Shown here piece by piece: positions 54,926-64,000 of a DNA stretch of 64,000 nucleotides. The DNA is from Micromonospora eburnea (GTDB lineage Bacteria; Actinomycetota; Actinomycetes; Mycobacteriales; Micromonosporaceae): NCBI RefSeq assembly GCF_900090225.1, contig NZ_FMHY01000002.1, positions 6,758,001-6,822,000 on the forward strand, in the 5' to 3' direction. The first letter of the stretch is position 1, and the number at the start of each line of letters is the position of its first letter. A model generated the notes under the pieces. It had not been told where the DNA came from. It made no database searches and saw only the letters and a program-made list of their open reading frames with translations. A program made the translations under genes and the position numbers.

Positions 54926-56920
54926 TCAGCGGCAGCCGCAGCCGGCCAGCGCGGAGCTGATCCGGTCGAGGGCCTCCCGGGTGTCGTCGAGGCCGCCGGT
55001 GGTCCGGTCGGTCAGGACGGCGAAGGTGAGCAGCCGACCGTCGGCGGTGGTGACCAGCCCGGCGATCGCGTTGACCCCGGTCAGCGTGCCGGTCTTGGCC
55101 CGGACCACGCCGGCTCCGGCCTTCGTCGCCGACTTCTTGTAGCGCCCGTCCAGGGTGCCGGACCAGCCGCCGACCGGCAGGCCGCCGAAGATGGCCGCCA
55201 GCTCCGGGTGGCTGCCGTTGCCGGCCAGGGTGATCAGGTCGGTGAGCAGCGACGGGCTGATCCGGTTGGTCCTGGACAGCCCGCTGCCGTCGGCCAGACT
55301 GATCTCGTCGGCCGGCAGGCCCAGCTCGCCGAGCGTCTGGTCGGTGGCGGCGGCACCCCCGACGAACGAGGCCGGCTTGCCCTTGGTCAGCGCCACCTGC
55401 CGGGCCAGGTACTCGGCGATGACGTTGTCGCTGTCGCTGATCATGATGTCGACCAGCCGGATCATCGGCAGCGACTCGACCTTGCCCAGTTCCGTGCCGG
55501 AAGCGGGGGCCGCGGCGCCGGAGGCGGCGGGCGCGCTGCCCCGTTTCACCTCGGCGGCCGCCCCGGAGAGCCCGAGCAGCTTCGCGAACTGCCGGCCGGC
55601 GGTCAGGTCCGGCTGGGGCACCCGCTCGGCGGCGCCGTGGGTGTCGTCGAAGTTCTTCCGAGCGGCCACCGGATCCCTGCGGGCGGCGTCGGTCGTCAGC
55701 GCGGTGATAGCCGCGCCGTAGCCGCCGGTGGGGATGTCGGAGTCCCAGCCGGGTTCGTACACCGGGCCGGAGAACAGGGACGAGTCGACCGTGACCTTCG
55801 TAGGTGCGGTGCCGCCGAGCGCCTTGGTTACCTGGGCGGCCAGGTCGTCGAGGCGGGCCGCACCCGGGTAGAAACTGTTCTCGTCCACCGCGAGGGTCGG
55901 GTCGCCACCGCCGACGAGGACCACCTCGCCGGGGGCCGAGCCGGCCACCGCCCGGGTGGGGATCCGGTACGCCGGCCCGCGGGCGGCCAGCACGGCCACC
56001 CCGGTCGCCAGCTTGGTCACCGACGCGGGGACGGTGGGATCGTCCTGCCCACGGCCGTACAGCTCCTGGCCGGTGGCCACGTCGGCCACCGACACGTTCA
56101 CCCGGTCGCCGAGCGCGTCCGCGCGGACCAGCGGTTCGAGGGCGGCGCGTACCCCCTCGGCGGTCGGCAGTGGCGCGTTGGCGTCGGCACCGGCGAGCAC
56201 GGCCGGCGGGTCGGGCTCGGGCGACTGGCTCGTCTTCGGCGTGTCGTCTCCGCCCAACCAGCCGGCGACCGGGCCGGGACGGACCACGGCCAGCCCGACG
56301 ACCGCCAGGGCGACGACCAGCACGGCGGACAGCATCGCCACCAGCCGGAGCCGACCGCGCGGGGGCGGCGGCGGGGGCGGCGGGGGCGGGGCGGCCCCGA
56401 CGGGCGGGACGGGCGGGCTCACCGGCATTCCGCCGGGCGCGTCGTGCGCCGGCCAGCTCACCGGGGCGGCGGGACCCGGGCCGGCCGGACCTGGGCCGTA
56501 CCACCCCGGGTCGGCGCCGTACTCCCGGCCGGAGCGGTATTCACGCGGGTCGGCGTGGTGATCCCGAGGGCCGGTGCCGTACCCCTGCGGGTCGGCGCCG
56601 TACTCCCGAGGGCCAGCGCCGTACTCCCGGGGGCCGGCGCCATATCCCTGCGGGTCGGCGCGGTACTCCCGAGGGCCAGCGCCGTACCCCTGCGGGTCGG
56701 CGCCGTACTCCCGAGGGCCAGCGCCATATCCCTGCGGGTCGGCGCGGTACGGCTGGGGGTCGGCGCGGCCGACGGGGGCGGATCCGGTCGGACGTCCCGG
56801 GACGCCCGGAAGGTGCGCGCCGGGAATCTGCGCGCGACCGGTGACACCGCCCGAACCGGAAGTGCCGGACCTGCGTCCGTCAACCCTTTCCGGGCGGTAG
56901 TGTGAATCTTCCCTCCCCAC
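54926..56920 (-). CDS. dacB: D-alanyl-D-alanine carboxypeptidase/endopeptidase (PBP4 type) with repeat-rich cytoplasmic tail
   Basis: The 664-residue product trims peptidoglycan cross-links outside the membrane. It has a Gly/Tyr/Pro/Asp tail (1-185) with about six 14-residue repeats, poly-Pro, one transmembrane helix (about 187-210, RLVAMLSAVLVVALAVVGLAVV), and a PBP4 domain with SVTK near 297-300, SDN in MISDSDNVIAEYL and KTG in VRAKTGTLTG. GTG 56920 is preceded by GGAGGAGGGGG at suitable spacing. The tail is unusual. It is divergent from ppa. Confidence 0.93.
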   Translation of the reverse strand: MGREDSHYRPERVDGRRSGTSGSGGVTGRAQIPGAHLPGVPGRPTGSAPVGRADPQPYRADPQGYGAGPREYGADPQGYGAGPREYRADPQGYGAGPREYGAGPREYGADPQGYGTGPRDHHADPREYRSGREYGADPGWYGPGPAGPGPAAPVSWPAHDAPGGMPVSPPVPPVGAAPPPPPPPPPPRGRLRLVAMLSAVLVVALAVVGLAVVRPGPVAGWLGGDDTPKTSQSPEPDPPAVLAGADANAPLPTAEGVRAALEPLVRADALGDRVNVSVADVATGQELYGRGQDDPTVPASVTKLATGVAVLAARGPAYRIPTRAVAGSAPGEVVLVGGGDPTLAVDENSFYPGAARLDDLAAQVTKALGGTAPTKVTVDSSLFSGPVYEPGWDSDIPTGGYGAAITALTTDAARRDPVAARKNFDDTHGAAERVPQPDLTAGRQFAKLLGLSGAAAEVKRGSAPAASGAAAPASGTELGKVESLPMIRLVDIMISDSDNVIAEYLARQVALTKGKPASFVGGAAATDQTLGELGLPADEISLADGSGLSRTNRISPSLLTDLITLAGNGSHPELAAIFGGLPVGGWSGTLDGRYKKSATKAGAGVVRAKTGTLTGVNAIAGLVTTADGRLLTFAVLTDRTTGGLDDTREALDRISSALAGCGCR
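56523..56756. repeat. 42-bp tandem repeats coding the dacB tail
   Basis: About five to six units, some shortened to 21 bp, encode on the minus strand ADPQGYGAGPREYG and variants. The repeated codons include GGGTCGGCG and GTACTCCCG blocks. The units vary by single changes, so this is an older array than the VPRDER one. Confidence 0.8.
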
Positions 56921-57073
56921 GACCCCCTCCTCCCCCGCTCGAAAGCACTTGGGTGACACTACTTCGGTCCGAACACTATGCGGCGGCCGGAGCCGGCGGG
57001 GGTCATTCCCCTGTCCGGGCGCGGCGGCACTGGTTTCCGTTAGCCAGCGTGGGCAAACGAGGGAGCGTGGAAG

Positions 57074-57574
57074 ATGGATTTCGACGTCACGGTTGAGATC
57101 CCGAAGGGTCACCGCAACAAGTACGAGGTGGACCACGCGACCGGCCGGATCCGGCTGGACCGCACCCTCTTCACATCCACGCAGTACCCGGCCGACTACG
57201 GCTTCATCGAGGGCACCCTGGGCGAGGACGGCGACCCGCTGGACGCGCTGGTGCTGGTCCCCGAGCCGACCTTCCCGGGCTGCCTGATCCGCTGCCGCAC
57301 CATCGGCATGTTCCGGATGACCGACGAGAAGGGTGGCGACGACAAGGTCCTCTGCGTCCCCTACGAGGACCCGCGCCAGGAGCACCTGCGGGACATCCAC
57401 CACCTGGGCGAGTTCGACCGGCTGGAGATCCAGCACTTCTTCGAGGTGTACAAGGACCTGGAGCCCGGCAAGTCGGTCGAGGGCGCGACCTGGGTGGGCC
57501 GGACCGAGGCGGAGGCCGAGATCCAGGCCTCGTTCCGGCGCGCCAAGGAGGCCGAGGAGCGCGGCGAGCACTGA
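57074..57574 (+). CDS. ppa: Inorganic pyrophosphatase (family I)
   Basis: This enzyme hydrolyses pyrophosphate and pulls biosynthetic reactions. The 166-residue product has the KGHRNKYEVDH active-site segment, YPADYGFIEGT, GEDGDPLDALVL (the D-x-D-x-x-D Mg site) and IHHLGEFDRLEIQHFFEVYKDLEPGK. ATG 57074 is preceded by GGGAGCG. It diverges from dacB with a 153-base gap, as in many actinobacteria. Confidence 0.97.
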   Translation: MDFDVTVEIPKGHRNKYEVDHATGRIRLDRTLFTSTQYPADYGFIEGTLGEDGDPLDALVLVPEPTFPGCLIRCRTIGMFRMTDEKGGDDKVLCVPYEDPRQEHLRDIHHLGEFDRLEIQHFFEVYKDLEPGKSVEGATWVGRTEAEAEIQASFRRAKEAEERGEH

Positions 57575-57587
57575 TCTTCGACGTCGA

Positions 57588-57623
57588 CGGGCCCGGGTCG
57601 CTCCGCGGAGCGACCCGGGCCCG
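57588..57623. terminator. Perfect 36-bp palindrome between ppa and eccD
   Basis: GGGCCCGGGTCGCTCCG and its exact reverse complement CGGAGCGACCCGGGCCC are joined without a loop. One more C-G pair extends the stem. It lies 14 bases past the ppa stop and 10 bases from the eccD stop, so it likely stops transcription from both sides. Confidence 0.8.
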
Positions 57624-57632
57624 CGCGTGTGC

Positions 57633-59036
57633 TCAACCCAGTAGCCCCCGGGCCCGGTCGTAGAGGTCCAGCACCGCGCAGGCCACCGGCACCACGGAGA
57701 CCACCAGCGCGGTGTCGGCCAGGTCGGCCAGCCGACCGAGGTACGGGGACACCGGCCGTCGGGCGTACGTGGCACCGGCCGCGACGGCGAGCAGCGCCAG
57801 GGCGAGCCCGCCGGCGGTCAGGACGAGCCGGCCGCCCGGCCCGGTGTGGTCGACGAGCACCACGCCGAGCAGGACGTACCCGGCCAGCCCGGCGGCCACG
57901 GTGGGCACCCGGTGACGGACGGCCACGAACAGCCGGGAGCGCAGCAGCAGCACCGCGCAGCCGACCGCCGCCAGCAGCCGGCCGGCCCAGCCGCCGGTGG
58001 TGGCCAGCACCGCCGTGGCGGCGACCGCCAGCAGGGCGTGCCCGAGCAGCATCCCGGTCAGCATCTCCTCGGTCCGGGCCACCGCCGCGTGCACCCGGCC
58101 CCGGTCCGGCAGGTCGCGGACACCGTCGGGGCCGCCGGCCGGGGCGCTCGGGGGCAGGGTGATCGGCGGTAGCGGCACCTTGCCGAGCCGGATGGCCAGC
58201 AGCGGCAGCCCGCCGAGCGCGAAGACCAGCACGCAGAGCAGCACCGCGGCGGTGCCGGCCGGGTCGAGCAGGAGCCCGCCGAGGGCGGCGAGCCCGCCGG
58301 CCGACCCGGCGGTGGCGCCGGCCACGAAGACCCGGGACCGACTCGCCACCCCGAACAGGCCGAGCACCGACGCCAGCAGCAGCGCCACCGAGCCGGTCAG
58401 CAGTTCGGGCGCGCCCACCCAGGGCAGCGGCCCGAACGCGCCGACCGGGTCGCCGGAGCCGACCGCGAGCGCGCCGGCCGCGGCGGCGTACGGCAGGGCG
58501 TACCCGCCGAGGGTCGCGCCGGCCGGCCCGTCCCCGTACGCGCGGGAGGCGACGGTGGCGGCGAGCACGAGGAGCAGGGCCACCCCGGTGGCGACCGGCC
58601 AGCCGGTGTGGTGCCCGGGTCCGGCGGCGAGCACGGCGAACAGCCCCACGGCGAGTGGCACGCCCGCCCCGGTCAGGGTGGCGGCCCGGGTGGCCGCCGG
58701 CGACCAGGCGGCACCCCGGCGTCGGGCCCCGTCGGCGATCGCCTCGACCACGTCGTCGTACTCCAGCTCGGGCCACTGGGCGCGGGCGGGTACGAGGTGC
58801 AGCACCTCGCCGTCGCGTACGCCCTGGGGTAGCAGCGCCTGCGCGGTGGCCAGCACCGCGCCGTCGGTGCGCCGCAGCACCCAGCCGCCGTGCCGTTCAC
58901 CGTCGTCGGCGAGCCCCTCCCCGGCGTGCCGGAGCACCTCGGGCAGCAGCTCGGCCAGGGGAACCTGCTCCGGCAGGGCCACGTCCACCCGCCGCTGAGG
59001 GGCGCTGATCGTGACCCGGGCCAGCCCGATAGTCAT
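57633..59036 (-). CDS. eccD: Type VII secretion integral membrane protein EccD
   Basis: The 467-residue product has the YukD/ubiquitin-like N-terminal domain (about 1-85, RVTISAPQRRVDVALPEQVPLAELLPEVL) and about eleven transmembrane helices (from about 115, GAGVPLAVGLFAVLAAG). This is the EccD layout. In ESX systems EccD forms the membrane pore together with EccB, EccC and EccE. It is divergent from eccC, with a 102-base gap. Confidence 0.9.
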   Translation of the reverse strand: MTIGLARVTISAPQRRVDVALPEQVPLAELLPEVLRHAGEGLADDGERHGGWVLRRTDGAVLATAQALLPQGVRDGEVLHLVPARAQWPELEYDDVVEAIADGARRRGAAWSPAATRAATLTGAGVPLAVGLFAVLAAGPGHHTGWPVATGVALLLVLAATVASRAYGDGPAGATLGGYALPYAAAAGALAVGSGDPVGAFGPLPWVGAPELLTGSVALLLASVLGLFGVASRSRVFVAGATAGSAGGLAALGGLLLDPAGTAAVLLCVLVFALGGLPLLAIRLGKVPLPPITLPPSAPAGGPDGVRDLPDRGRVHAAVARTEEMLTGMLLGHALLAVAATAVLATTGGWAGRLLAAVGCAVLLLRSRLFVAVRHRVPTVAAGLAGYVLLGVVLVDHTGPGGRLVLTAGGLALALLAVAAGATYARRPVSPYLGRLADLADTALVVSVVPVACAVLDLYDRARGLLG

Positions 59037-59138
59037 CGGCGTCTCTCCATATCAGGCGGGAACGGTGGCTGACGGACGACAGGACTTTACCTACCATGAG
59101 CCAGGCTCGGGTTACCGAGAGCCACTTTTGGAGGGCGA

Positions 59139-62100
59139 GTGTCCACTGTCGTCATCAAGCGGCCGCCGCGCCGACCGGCCCCGGAGATCCCGGCCGGCGA
59201 GCTGCCCGTCGAGGCACCGCCGGAGATCCCCGTGGGCACCGGCGGGCGCTGGCAGCAGGCGCTGATGGTGCTGCCCATGCTCGGCGGCACGGTGGCGATG
59301 GCGATGATGTTCGGCCGGGGCGGTGGGGCCTACTCGTACGTGGTGGGCGGCATGTTCGGACTCTCCTCGCTGGCCATGCTGGTCACCTCGTGGGGCAGCG
59401 CTGGCCCGAAGAAGTCGGAGATGATGGCCGCCCGCCGGGAGTACCTCCGCCACCTGGCCACCCTGCGCCGCCGGGCACGGGAGACGGCCGGGGCGCAGCG
59501 GGCCGGGCTCTACTACCGGCACCCCGACCCGGCGCGGCTCTGGTCGACGGTGGAGAGCCACCGGGTGTGGGAACGCCGGCCGGGCGATCCGGACTTCGCC
59601 GTGGTCCGGGTGGGAGTCGGGCCGCAGACCCTGGCCACCCCGCTGGTCCCGCCGGTCACCCGGCCACTGGAGGAACTGGAGCCGATGACCGCGGGAGCGC
59701 TGCGGCGCTTTCTCGACGCGTACTCGGTGGTGCCGGAACTGCCGGTGGCGCTCTCGCTGCGCGGCTTCGCCCGGGTCTTCCTGCGCGGGCCGACGCCGCG
59801 ACGACTCCAGGCCGACGCCTCCGATGCCGGGCAGCGACCGGAAGGCGTCGGGCGACCCGGCACCGGTTCGCCGCCCGCGCAGGCGCTGGCCCGGGCCATA
59901 CTCACCCAGCTCGCCGTCTTCCACGCCCCCGACGAGCTGCTGATCGCGGTCTGCGCCGGCCCGGAGCGGCGCTCGCTCTGGGAGTGGGTCAAATGGCTGC
60001 CGCACACCCACCACCCCAGCCGCGTCGACGCGCTCGGTCCGGTCCGGCTGGTCACCAGCTCCGCCGCCGAACTGGAACGGCTCCTCGACGAGGTGCTGGC
60101 CAGCCGGTCCCGGTTCAGCCCGGCCGGCCCGGCCACCGACGGTCCACACGTGGTCGTGGTGCTCGACGGGGGCGACCTGACCGGGGCCACCGACCTGGTC
60201 GGCGACGGCGGCATCGACGCGGTCACCGTGCTCGACCTGGACACCCCGCCGCCCCGCCTGCTCGACCGGTACGCCCTCCTGCTCGACCTGGCCGACGGCC
60301 GGCTCTGTTCGCACTCCGTCGAGGGACCCGCCGAGGTGGGCACCCCCGACGCGCTCGACCTCGCCGACGCCGAGGCGGTCGCCCGCCGGCTCGCCCCGCT
60401 GCGGCTCGCCGGCACGGTACGCGGACCCGACGCCCCGCCCGGCGCCGAGCCGGGTTTGCCGGAGCTGCTCGGCATCGGCGCACCGGAGAGCTTCACCGCC
60501 GAGCAGGGCTGGGCGCCCCGGGCCGCCCGGGACCGGCTGCGGGTGCCGATCGGGGTGGGTGCCGACGGCGGCGCGATCGAACTGGACCTCAAGGAGTCGG
60601 CGCAGGACGGCATGGGCCCACACGGGCTGCTCATCGGCGCGACCGGCTCCGGCAAGTCGGAGCTGCTCCGTACCCTGGTGCTGGGGCTGGCCGCCACGCA
60701 CAGCTCGGAGCAGCTCAACTTCGTCCTGGTCGACTTCAAGGGTGGCGCCACCTTCGCGCCGTTCGAGCGGCTGCCGCACACCGCCGCGGTGATCACCAAC
60801 CTGGCCGACGCGCTGCCCCTGGTCGACCGCATGGTCGACGCGATCAACGGCGAGCTGATGCGCCGGCAGGAGCTGCTGCGCCGGGCCGGCAACTTCGCCA
60901 GCCTGCGCGACTACGAGCGGGCCCGAGCCGCCGGCACCCCGCTCGCCCCGCTGCCGTCGCTGCTGCTGATCTGCGACGAGTTCTCCGAGCTGCTCTCCGC
61001 CAAGCCGGACTTCATCGACCTGTTCGTCCAGATCGGCCGGGTGGGCCGCTCCCTCGGCGTACACCTGCTGCTGGCCAGCCAGCGGTTGGAGGAGGGGCGG
61101 CTACGCGGGCTCGACACCCACCTGTCGTACCGGATCGGATTGCGGACCTTCTCCGCGCTGGAGTCACGGACGGTGCTGGGGGTGCCGGACGCGTACAAGC
61201 TGCCCCGCACGCCCGGGCACGGCTACCTGCGCGCGGGCACCGACCCGCTGGCCCGGTTCAAGGCCGCGTACGTCTCCGGCCCGGTACGCCGCCGGGGTGG
61301 CCCGGCAGGCGCGGACGGCGCGGCCCCGGCCCGGCTGCTGACCTTCTCCACCCATCTCGTGCCGGTGCCCGAGCCCGCCGCCCCGGCCGTGCTCCCCGCC
61401 GTGGAGGAAGCCACGGAGAGCCTGCTCGACCTGCTGGTCGGACGGCTCGCCGGCCAGGGGCCGCCGGCGCACCAGGTGTGGCTGCCGCCGCTGGACTCCT
61501 CCCCCGCGCTCGACGAGTTGCTCGGCCCGGTCGGGGCCGACCCGGTACGCGGGCTCACCGTCGGCAACCCGGAGCTGCACGGCGCCCTCCAGGTGCCGGT
61601 GGCCCTGGTGGACAAGCCGTTCGAGCAGCGCCGGGACCTGTTGTGGCTGGCCCTGGACGGGGCGGCCGGCCACGTGGCAGTGGTCGGCACCACGGGCAGC
61701 GGCCGGTCCACCGTGCTGCGGACGCTGATCTGTGCGCTGGCGCTCACCCACACCCCGGCCGAAGTCCAGGTCTACTGCCTGGACTTCGGCGGCGGGACGC
61801 TCGGCGCGCTGCGCGACCTGCCGCACGTCGGCGGTGTGAGCGGGCGCGCCGACGACACGGCCGTACGCCGTACCGTCGGGGAGATCGCCACCCTGCTGGC
61901 CGAGCGGGAGCGGCGCTTCGCCGAGGCGGGCGTGGAGTCGATGGCGGCCTGGCGACGGCGGCGGGCCGCGGCACTGGCCGGCGGGCAGCCCGGCACCGAC
62001 CCGTTCGGCGACGTGTTCCTGGTGATCGACGGCTGGAACACCCTGCGCGGCGACTACGAGGACCTGGAACCGCTGGTCATCGAGCTGGCCACCCGGGGCC

Positions 62101-63146
62101 TCGGGTACGGGGTGCACGTGGTGGCCGCCGCCCTGCGCTGGTCGGACTTCCGGCCGGCGATCCGGGACCTCTTCGGCTCCCGGGTGGAGCTACGTCTCGG
62201 CGACCCGGCCGACTCGGTGCTGGTCAAGCGGCCGGTCGCGGCGACCGTGCCGGAGGAGCGGCCCGGACGCGGGATCACCGCCGCCGGGCTGCACTTCCTC
62301 ACCGCCAAGCCCCGGGTCACCGGGCTCGGCACGGAGACCACCGACCTGGTCAAGGCGGTCGCCGGAGCGTGGGCCGGGCCGGCGGCACCCCGGGTGCGGT
62401 TACTCCCGCCGGTGCTTCCGTACGCCGAGCTGGACCAGAGCGCGACCAGTGGGCTGGCCTTCCCGATCGGGGTGGCCGAGGCGGACCTGCGCCCGGTGGT
62501 GCTGGACTTCGCCAGCGAGCCGAACTTCGTGGTCTTCGGCGACTCCGAGTGCGGCAAGTCGTCGTTCCTGCGTGCGCTGGCCACCTCGATCATCAACCGG
62601 TTCACGCCCGAGCAGGCCCGGGTGATCCTGGTCGACTACCGGCGCAGCCTGATGGGCACGATCGAGACGCCGCACCTGATCGGGTACGGCACGGCCGCGC
62701 CGCACACCACCGAGCTGATCGAATCGGCGGCCAGCTATCTCCAGGGCCGGCGGCCGGGACCGGAGGTCACCCCGGCCGAGTTACGCAACCGGTCATGGTG
62801 GACCGGGCCGGAGCTGTTCGTGCTGGTGGACGACTACGACCTGGTGGCCGGCGGGCCGACGAACCCGCTGCGCACACTGGAGGAGCACCTGCCGCAGGCC
62901 CGGGACGTCGGGCTGCACCTGGTGCTCGCCCGCCGCTCCGGCGGGGCCGGCCGGACCTCGTACGAGCCCATCATCCAGCGGCTGCGGGAGCTCTCCACGC
63001 CCGGCCTGGTGATGTCCGGCGGGCCGGAGGAGGGGGCGCTCGTCGGCCAGGTGAAGGCGGGTCCGCTGCCGCCCGGCCGGGGTCGACTGGTCACCCGCCG
63101 GGAGGGCGTACGCCTGGTGCAACTGGCCCACCTTCCGCCAGGTTGA
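59139..63146 (+). CDS. eccC: Type VII secretion FtsK/SpoIIIE-type ATPase EccC (fused Ca-Cb)
   Basis: The 1335-residue product has two N-terminal helices (about 38-58 and 65-87) and three ATPase modules. Walker A motifs are GATGSGKSELLRTL near 500, GTTGSGRSTVLRTL near 850 (Lys replaced by Arg) and FGDSECGKSSFLRAL near 1133. Walker B-like motifs are LLLICDEFSEL, VFLVIDGWNTL and LFVLVDDYDLV. The first module is intact, which fits the known EccC pattern in which only one site is the main catalytic one. The GTG start has GGAGGG 5 bases upstream. mycP follows after 68 bases. Confidence 0.93.
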   Translation: MSTVVIKRPPRRPAPEIPAGELPVEAPPEIPVGTGGRWQQALMVLPMLGGTVAMAMMFGRGGGAYSYVVGGMFGLSSLAMLVTSWGSAGPKKSEMMAARREYLRHLATLRRRARETAGAQRAGLYYRHPDPARLWSTVESHRVWERRPGDPDFAVVRVGVGPQTLATPLVPPVTRPLEELEPMTAGALRRFLDAYSVVPELPVALSLRGFARVFLRGPTPRRLQADASDAGQRPEGVGRPGTGSPPAQALARAILTQLAVFHAPDELLIAVCAGPERRSLWEWVKWLPHTHHPSRVDALGPVRLVTSSAAELERLLDEVLASRSRFSPAGPATDGPHVVVVLDGGDLTGATDLVGDGGIDAVTVLDLDTPPPRLLDRYALLLDLADGRLCSHSVEGPAEVGTPDALDLADAEAVARRLAPLRLAGTVRGPDAPPGAEPGLPELLGIGAPESFTAEQGWAPRAARDRLRVPIGVGADGGAIELDLKESAQDGMGPHGLLIGATGSGKSELLRTLVLGLAATHSSEQLNFVLVDFKGGATFAPFERLPHTAAVITNLADALPLVDRMVDAINGELMRRQELLRRAGNFASLRDYERARAAGTPLAPLPSLLLICDEFSELLSAKPDFIDLFVQIGRVGRSLGVHLLLASQRLEEGRLRGLDTHLSYRIGLRTFSALESRTVLGVPDAYKLPRTPGHGYLRAGTDPLARFKAAYVSGPVRRRGGPAGADGAAPARLLTFSTHLVPVPEPAAPAVLPAVEEATESLLDLLVGRLAGQGPPAHQVWLPPLDSSPALDELLGPVGADPVRGLTVGNPELHGALQVPVALVDKPFEQRRDLLWLALDGAAGHVAVVGTTGSGRSTVLRTLICALALTHTPAEVQVYCLDFGGGTLGALRDLPHVGGVSGRADDTAVRRTVGEIATLLAERERRFAEAGVESMAAWRRRRAAALAGGQPGTDPFGDVFLVIDGWNTLRGDYEDLEPLVIELATRGLGYGVHVVAAALRWSDFRPAIRDLFGSRVELRLGDPADSVLVKRPVAATVPEERPGRGITAAGLHFLTAKPRVTGLGTETTDLVKAVAGAWAGPAAPRVRLLPPVLPYAELDQSATSGLAFPIGVAEADLRPVVLDFASEPNFVVFGDSECGKSSFLRALATSIINRFTPEQARVILVDYRRSLMGTIETPHLIGYGTAAPHTTELIESAASYLQGRRPGPEVTPAELRNRSWWTGPELFVLVDDYDLVAGGPTNPLRTLEEHLPQARDVGLHLVLARRSGGAGRTSYEPIIQRLRELSTPGLVMSGGPEEGALVGQVKAGPLPPGRGRLVTRREGVRLVQLAHLPPG

Positions 63147-63214
63147 ACCCCCACCGACTTGGCCCGAGGCGGACGGGACACCCGGTAATCTCCGAGCAGC
63201 ATGTTTCGGTCGCG

Positions 63215-64000
63215 ATGAAATGGCTGGGGAACGTGATCAGGGATCGGCAGGGAGCTTCGAGCGCCACCCGGCGCTCCGCCGGTCGTACGCTCGCCGCGGT
63301 CGCCGCCATGGCCACTGTGGCCGGTCCACTGGCCGCGCCCGCGCACGCGTCCCCGCGCACGCCCGTCGCCTCGGCTCACTCGGTCGCCGCCGCGCGGCCG
63401 GCCTGGCTGGCCCCGGTGGACACGACCGCGCGGGGGGACCAGGCCCGCGAGGAGCAGTGGCAGCTCGAAGCGCTGGGGGCGAAGACCGCCTGGCGTACGT
63501 CGACCGGGCGTGGCGTGGTGGTCGCGGTGATCGATTCCGGGGTGGATGGTTCCCACCCGGACCTGGCCGGCCAGGTGCTTCCCGGCATCGACCTGGTCGC
63601 CCCCGACGGCGCCGACGGGCCGGACCCGGTCGGCCACGGCACCACCGTCGCCGGCCTGATCGCCGGGCGCGCCGACGACGACCGTGGGGTGGTCGGGCTG
63701 GCGCCGGACGCCCGGATCCTGCCGGTCCGGGTGCTCGACGACGAGAACCGCTACGACGACGCGCTGATCGTCGCCAAAGGAGTGCGCTGGGCGGTCGACA
63801 ACGGCGCCCGCGTGATCAACCTGTCCCTCGGCGGCAACGGGGACAGCCCGGCCCTGGCCGCGGCCCTCGACTACGCCTTCGCCCGGGACGTCGTGGTGGT
63901 CGCCTGCACCGGCAACCTGGCCACCTCGAACACCACCCAGGTCTGGTACCCGGCCCGCGAGCCGGGGGTGGTCGCCGTCGCCGGCCTCGAACGCGACACC
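63215..64000 (+). CDS. mycP: Mycosin-type subtilisin-like serine protease, 3'-truncated by window end
   Basis: The 262 residues visible begin with a signal peptide (TLAAVAAMATVAGPLAAPAHA). They include the catalytic Asp in VVVAVIDSGVDGSHPD near 100, the His in GHGTTVAGLIAG near 145 and the oxyanion Asn in VVACTGN near 230. The Ser motif is beyond the window. The mycosin location next to eccC and eccD supports the name; these proteases process secreted substrates and stabilise the ESX complex. Start ATG 63215 is possible, and GTG 63233 has GGGGA closer by. The frame is open to the last base. Confidence 0.9.
   Translation, partial: MKWLGNVIRDRQGASSATRRSAGRTLAAVAAMATVAGPLAAPAHASPRTPVASAHSVAAARPAWLAPVDTTARGDQAREEQWQLEALGAKTAWRTSTGRGVVVAVIDSGVDGSHPDLAGQVLPGIDLVAPDGADGPDPVGHGTTVAGLIAGRADDDRGVVGLAPDARILPVRVLDDENRYDDALIVAKGVRWAVDNGARVINLSLGGNGDSPALAAALDYAFARDVVVVACTGNLATSNTTQVWYPAREPGVVAVAGLERDT

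Overview
The window is a very GC-rich actinobacterial chromosome segment, most likely from Micromonospora or a close relative in the Micromonosporaceae. The reasons are the gene order disA / def / mutY / clpC / lsr2 / lysS / coaX / nadC / nadB / panD / panC / folK / folB / folP // folE / ftsH / hpt / tilS / dacB / ppa, the Lsr2 nucleoid protein, many GTG starts, a type VII secretion locus, and the short intergenic repeats. There is no rRNA, tRNA, CRISPR array, transposase or integrase.

Layout. 1-7.7 kb: genome maintenance and proteostasis (3' part of disA, peptide deformylase, ACT-domain protein, mutY, clpC, lsr2); the clpC-lsr2 gap holds three DnaA-box-like 9-mers. 7.7-17 kb: lysS, a methyltransferase, and a minus-strand cofactor run for pantothenate/CoA and NAD (DUF2520 protein, panC, panD, lipoprotein, nadB, nadC, coaX). 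17.2-19.7 kb: a plus-strand operon of a small protein, a MidA/NDUFAF7-type methyltransferase and an orphan NuoD-like subunit, joined by 4-base overlaps. 19.8-26 kb: a large disordered envelope protein and an osmoprotectant-type ABC transporter. 26-30.8 kb: membrane proteins, then folK, folB and folP.

31.1-39.6 kb: a plus-strand operon resembling the core of a type IV (conjugation-type) secretion machine: pilin-like, PrgI-like, VirB4-like ATPase, VirB6-like channel, VirB8-like protein and a VirB1/M23 wall hydrolase. No relaxase or integrase is seen. 40.1-44.1 kb: a MarR regulator with a redox operon in which two adjacent genes each carry one single-base frameshift; three matching 17-bp palindromes mark the likely MarR operators. 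44.2-47.6 kb: an EccC/FtsK-like protein with a changed P-loop plus a membrane coiled-coil partner. These blocks lie between folP and folE, which are normally close together in this gene cluster. 47.6-57.6 kb: folE, ftsH, hpt, tilS, a zinc-protease-like protein, dacB and ppa, with a GlxA-type regulator set between hpt and tilS. 57.6-64 kb: type VII secretion genes eccD, eccC and mycP (cut by the window end).

The most unusual pattern is a set of short mini-ORFs that fill gaps between operon genes. Each begins on the previous gene's stop (GTGA or ATGA) and ends on the next gene's start. Three are made of repeat-like sequence (nadB-nadC, folP-folB, and the 46.8-kb gene pair). Other points worth checking are a palindromic element that looks inserted in frame inside midA, and a second repeat family that abuts stop codons at two convergent gene junctions.
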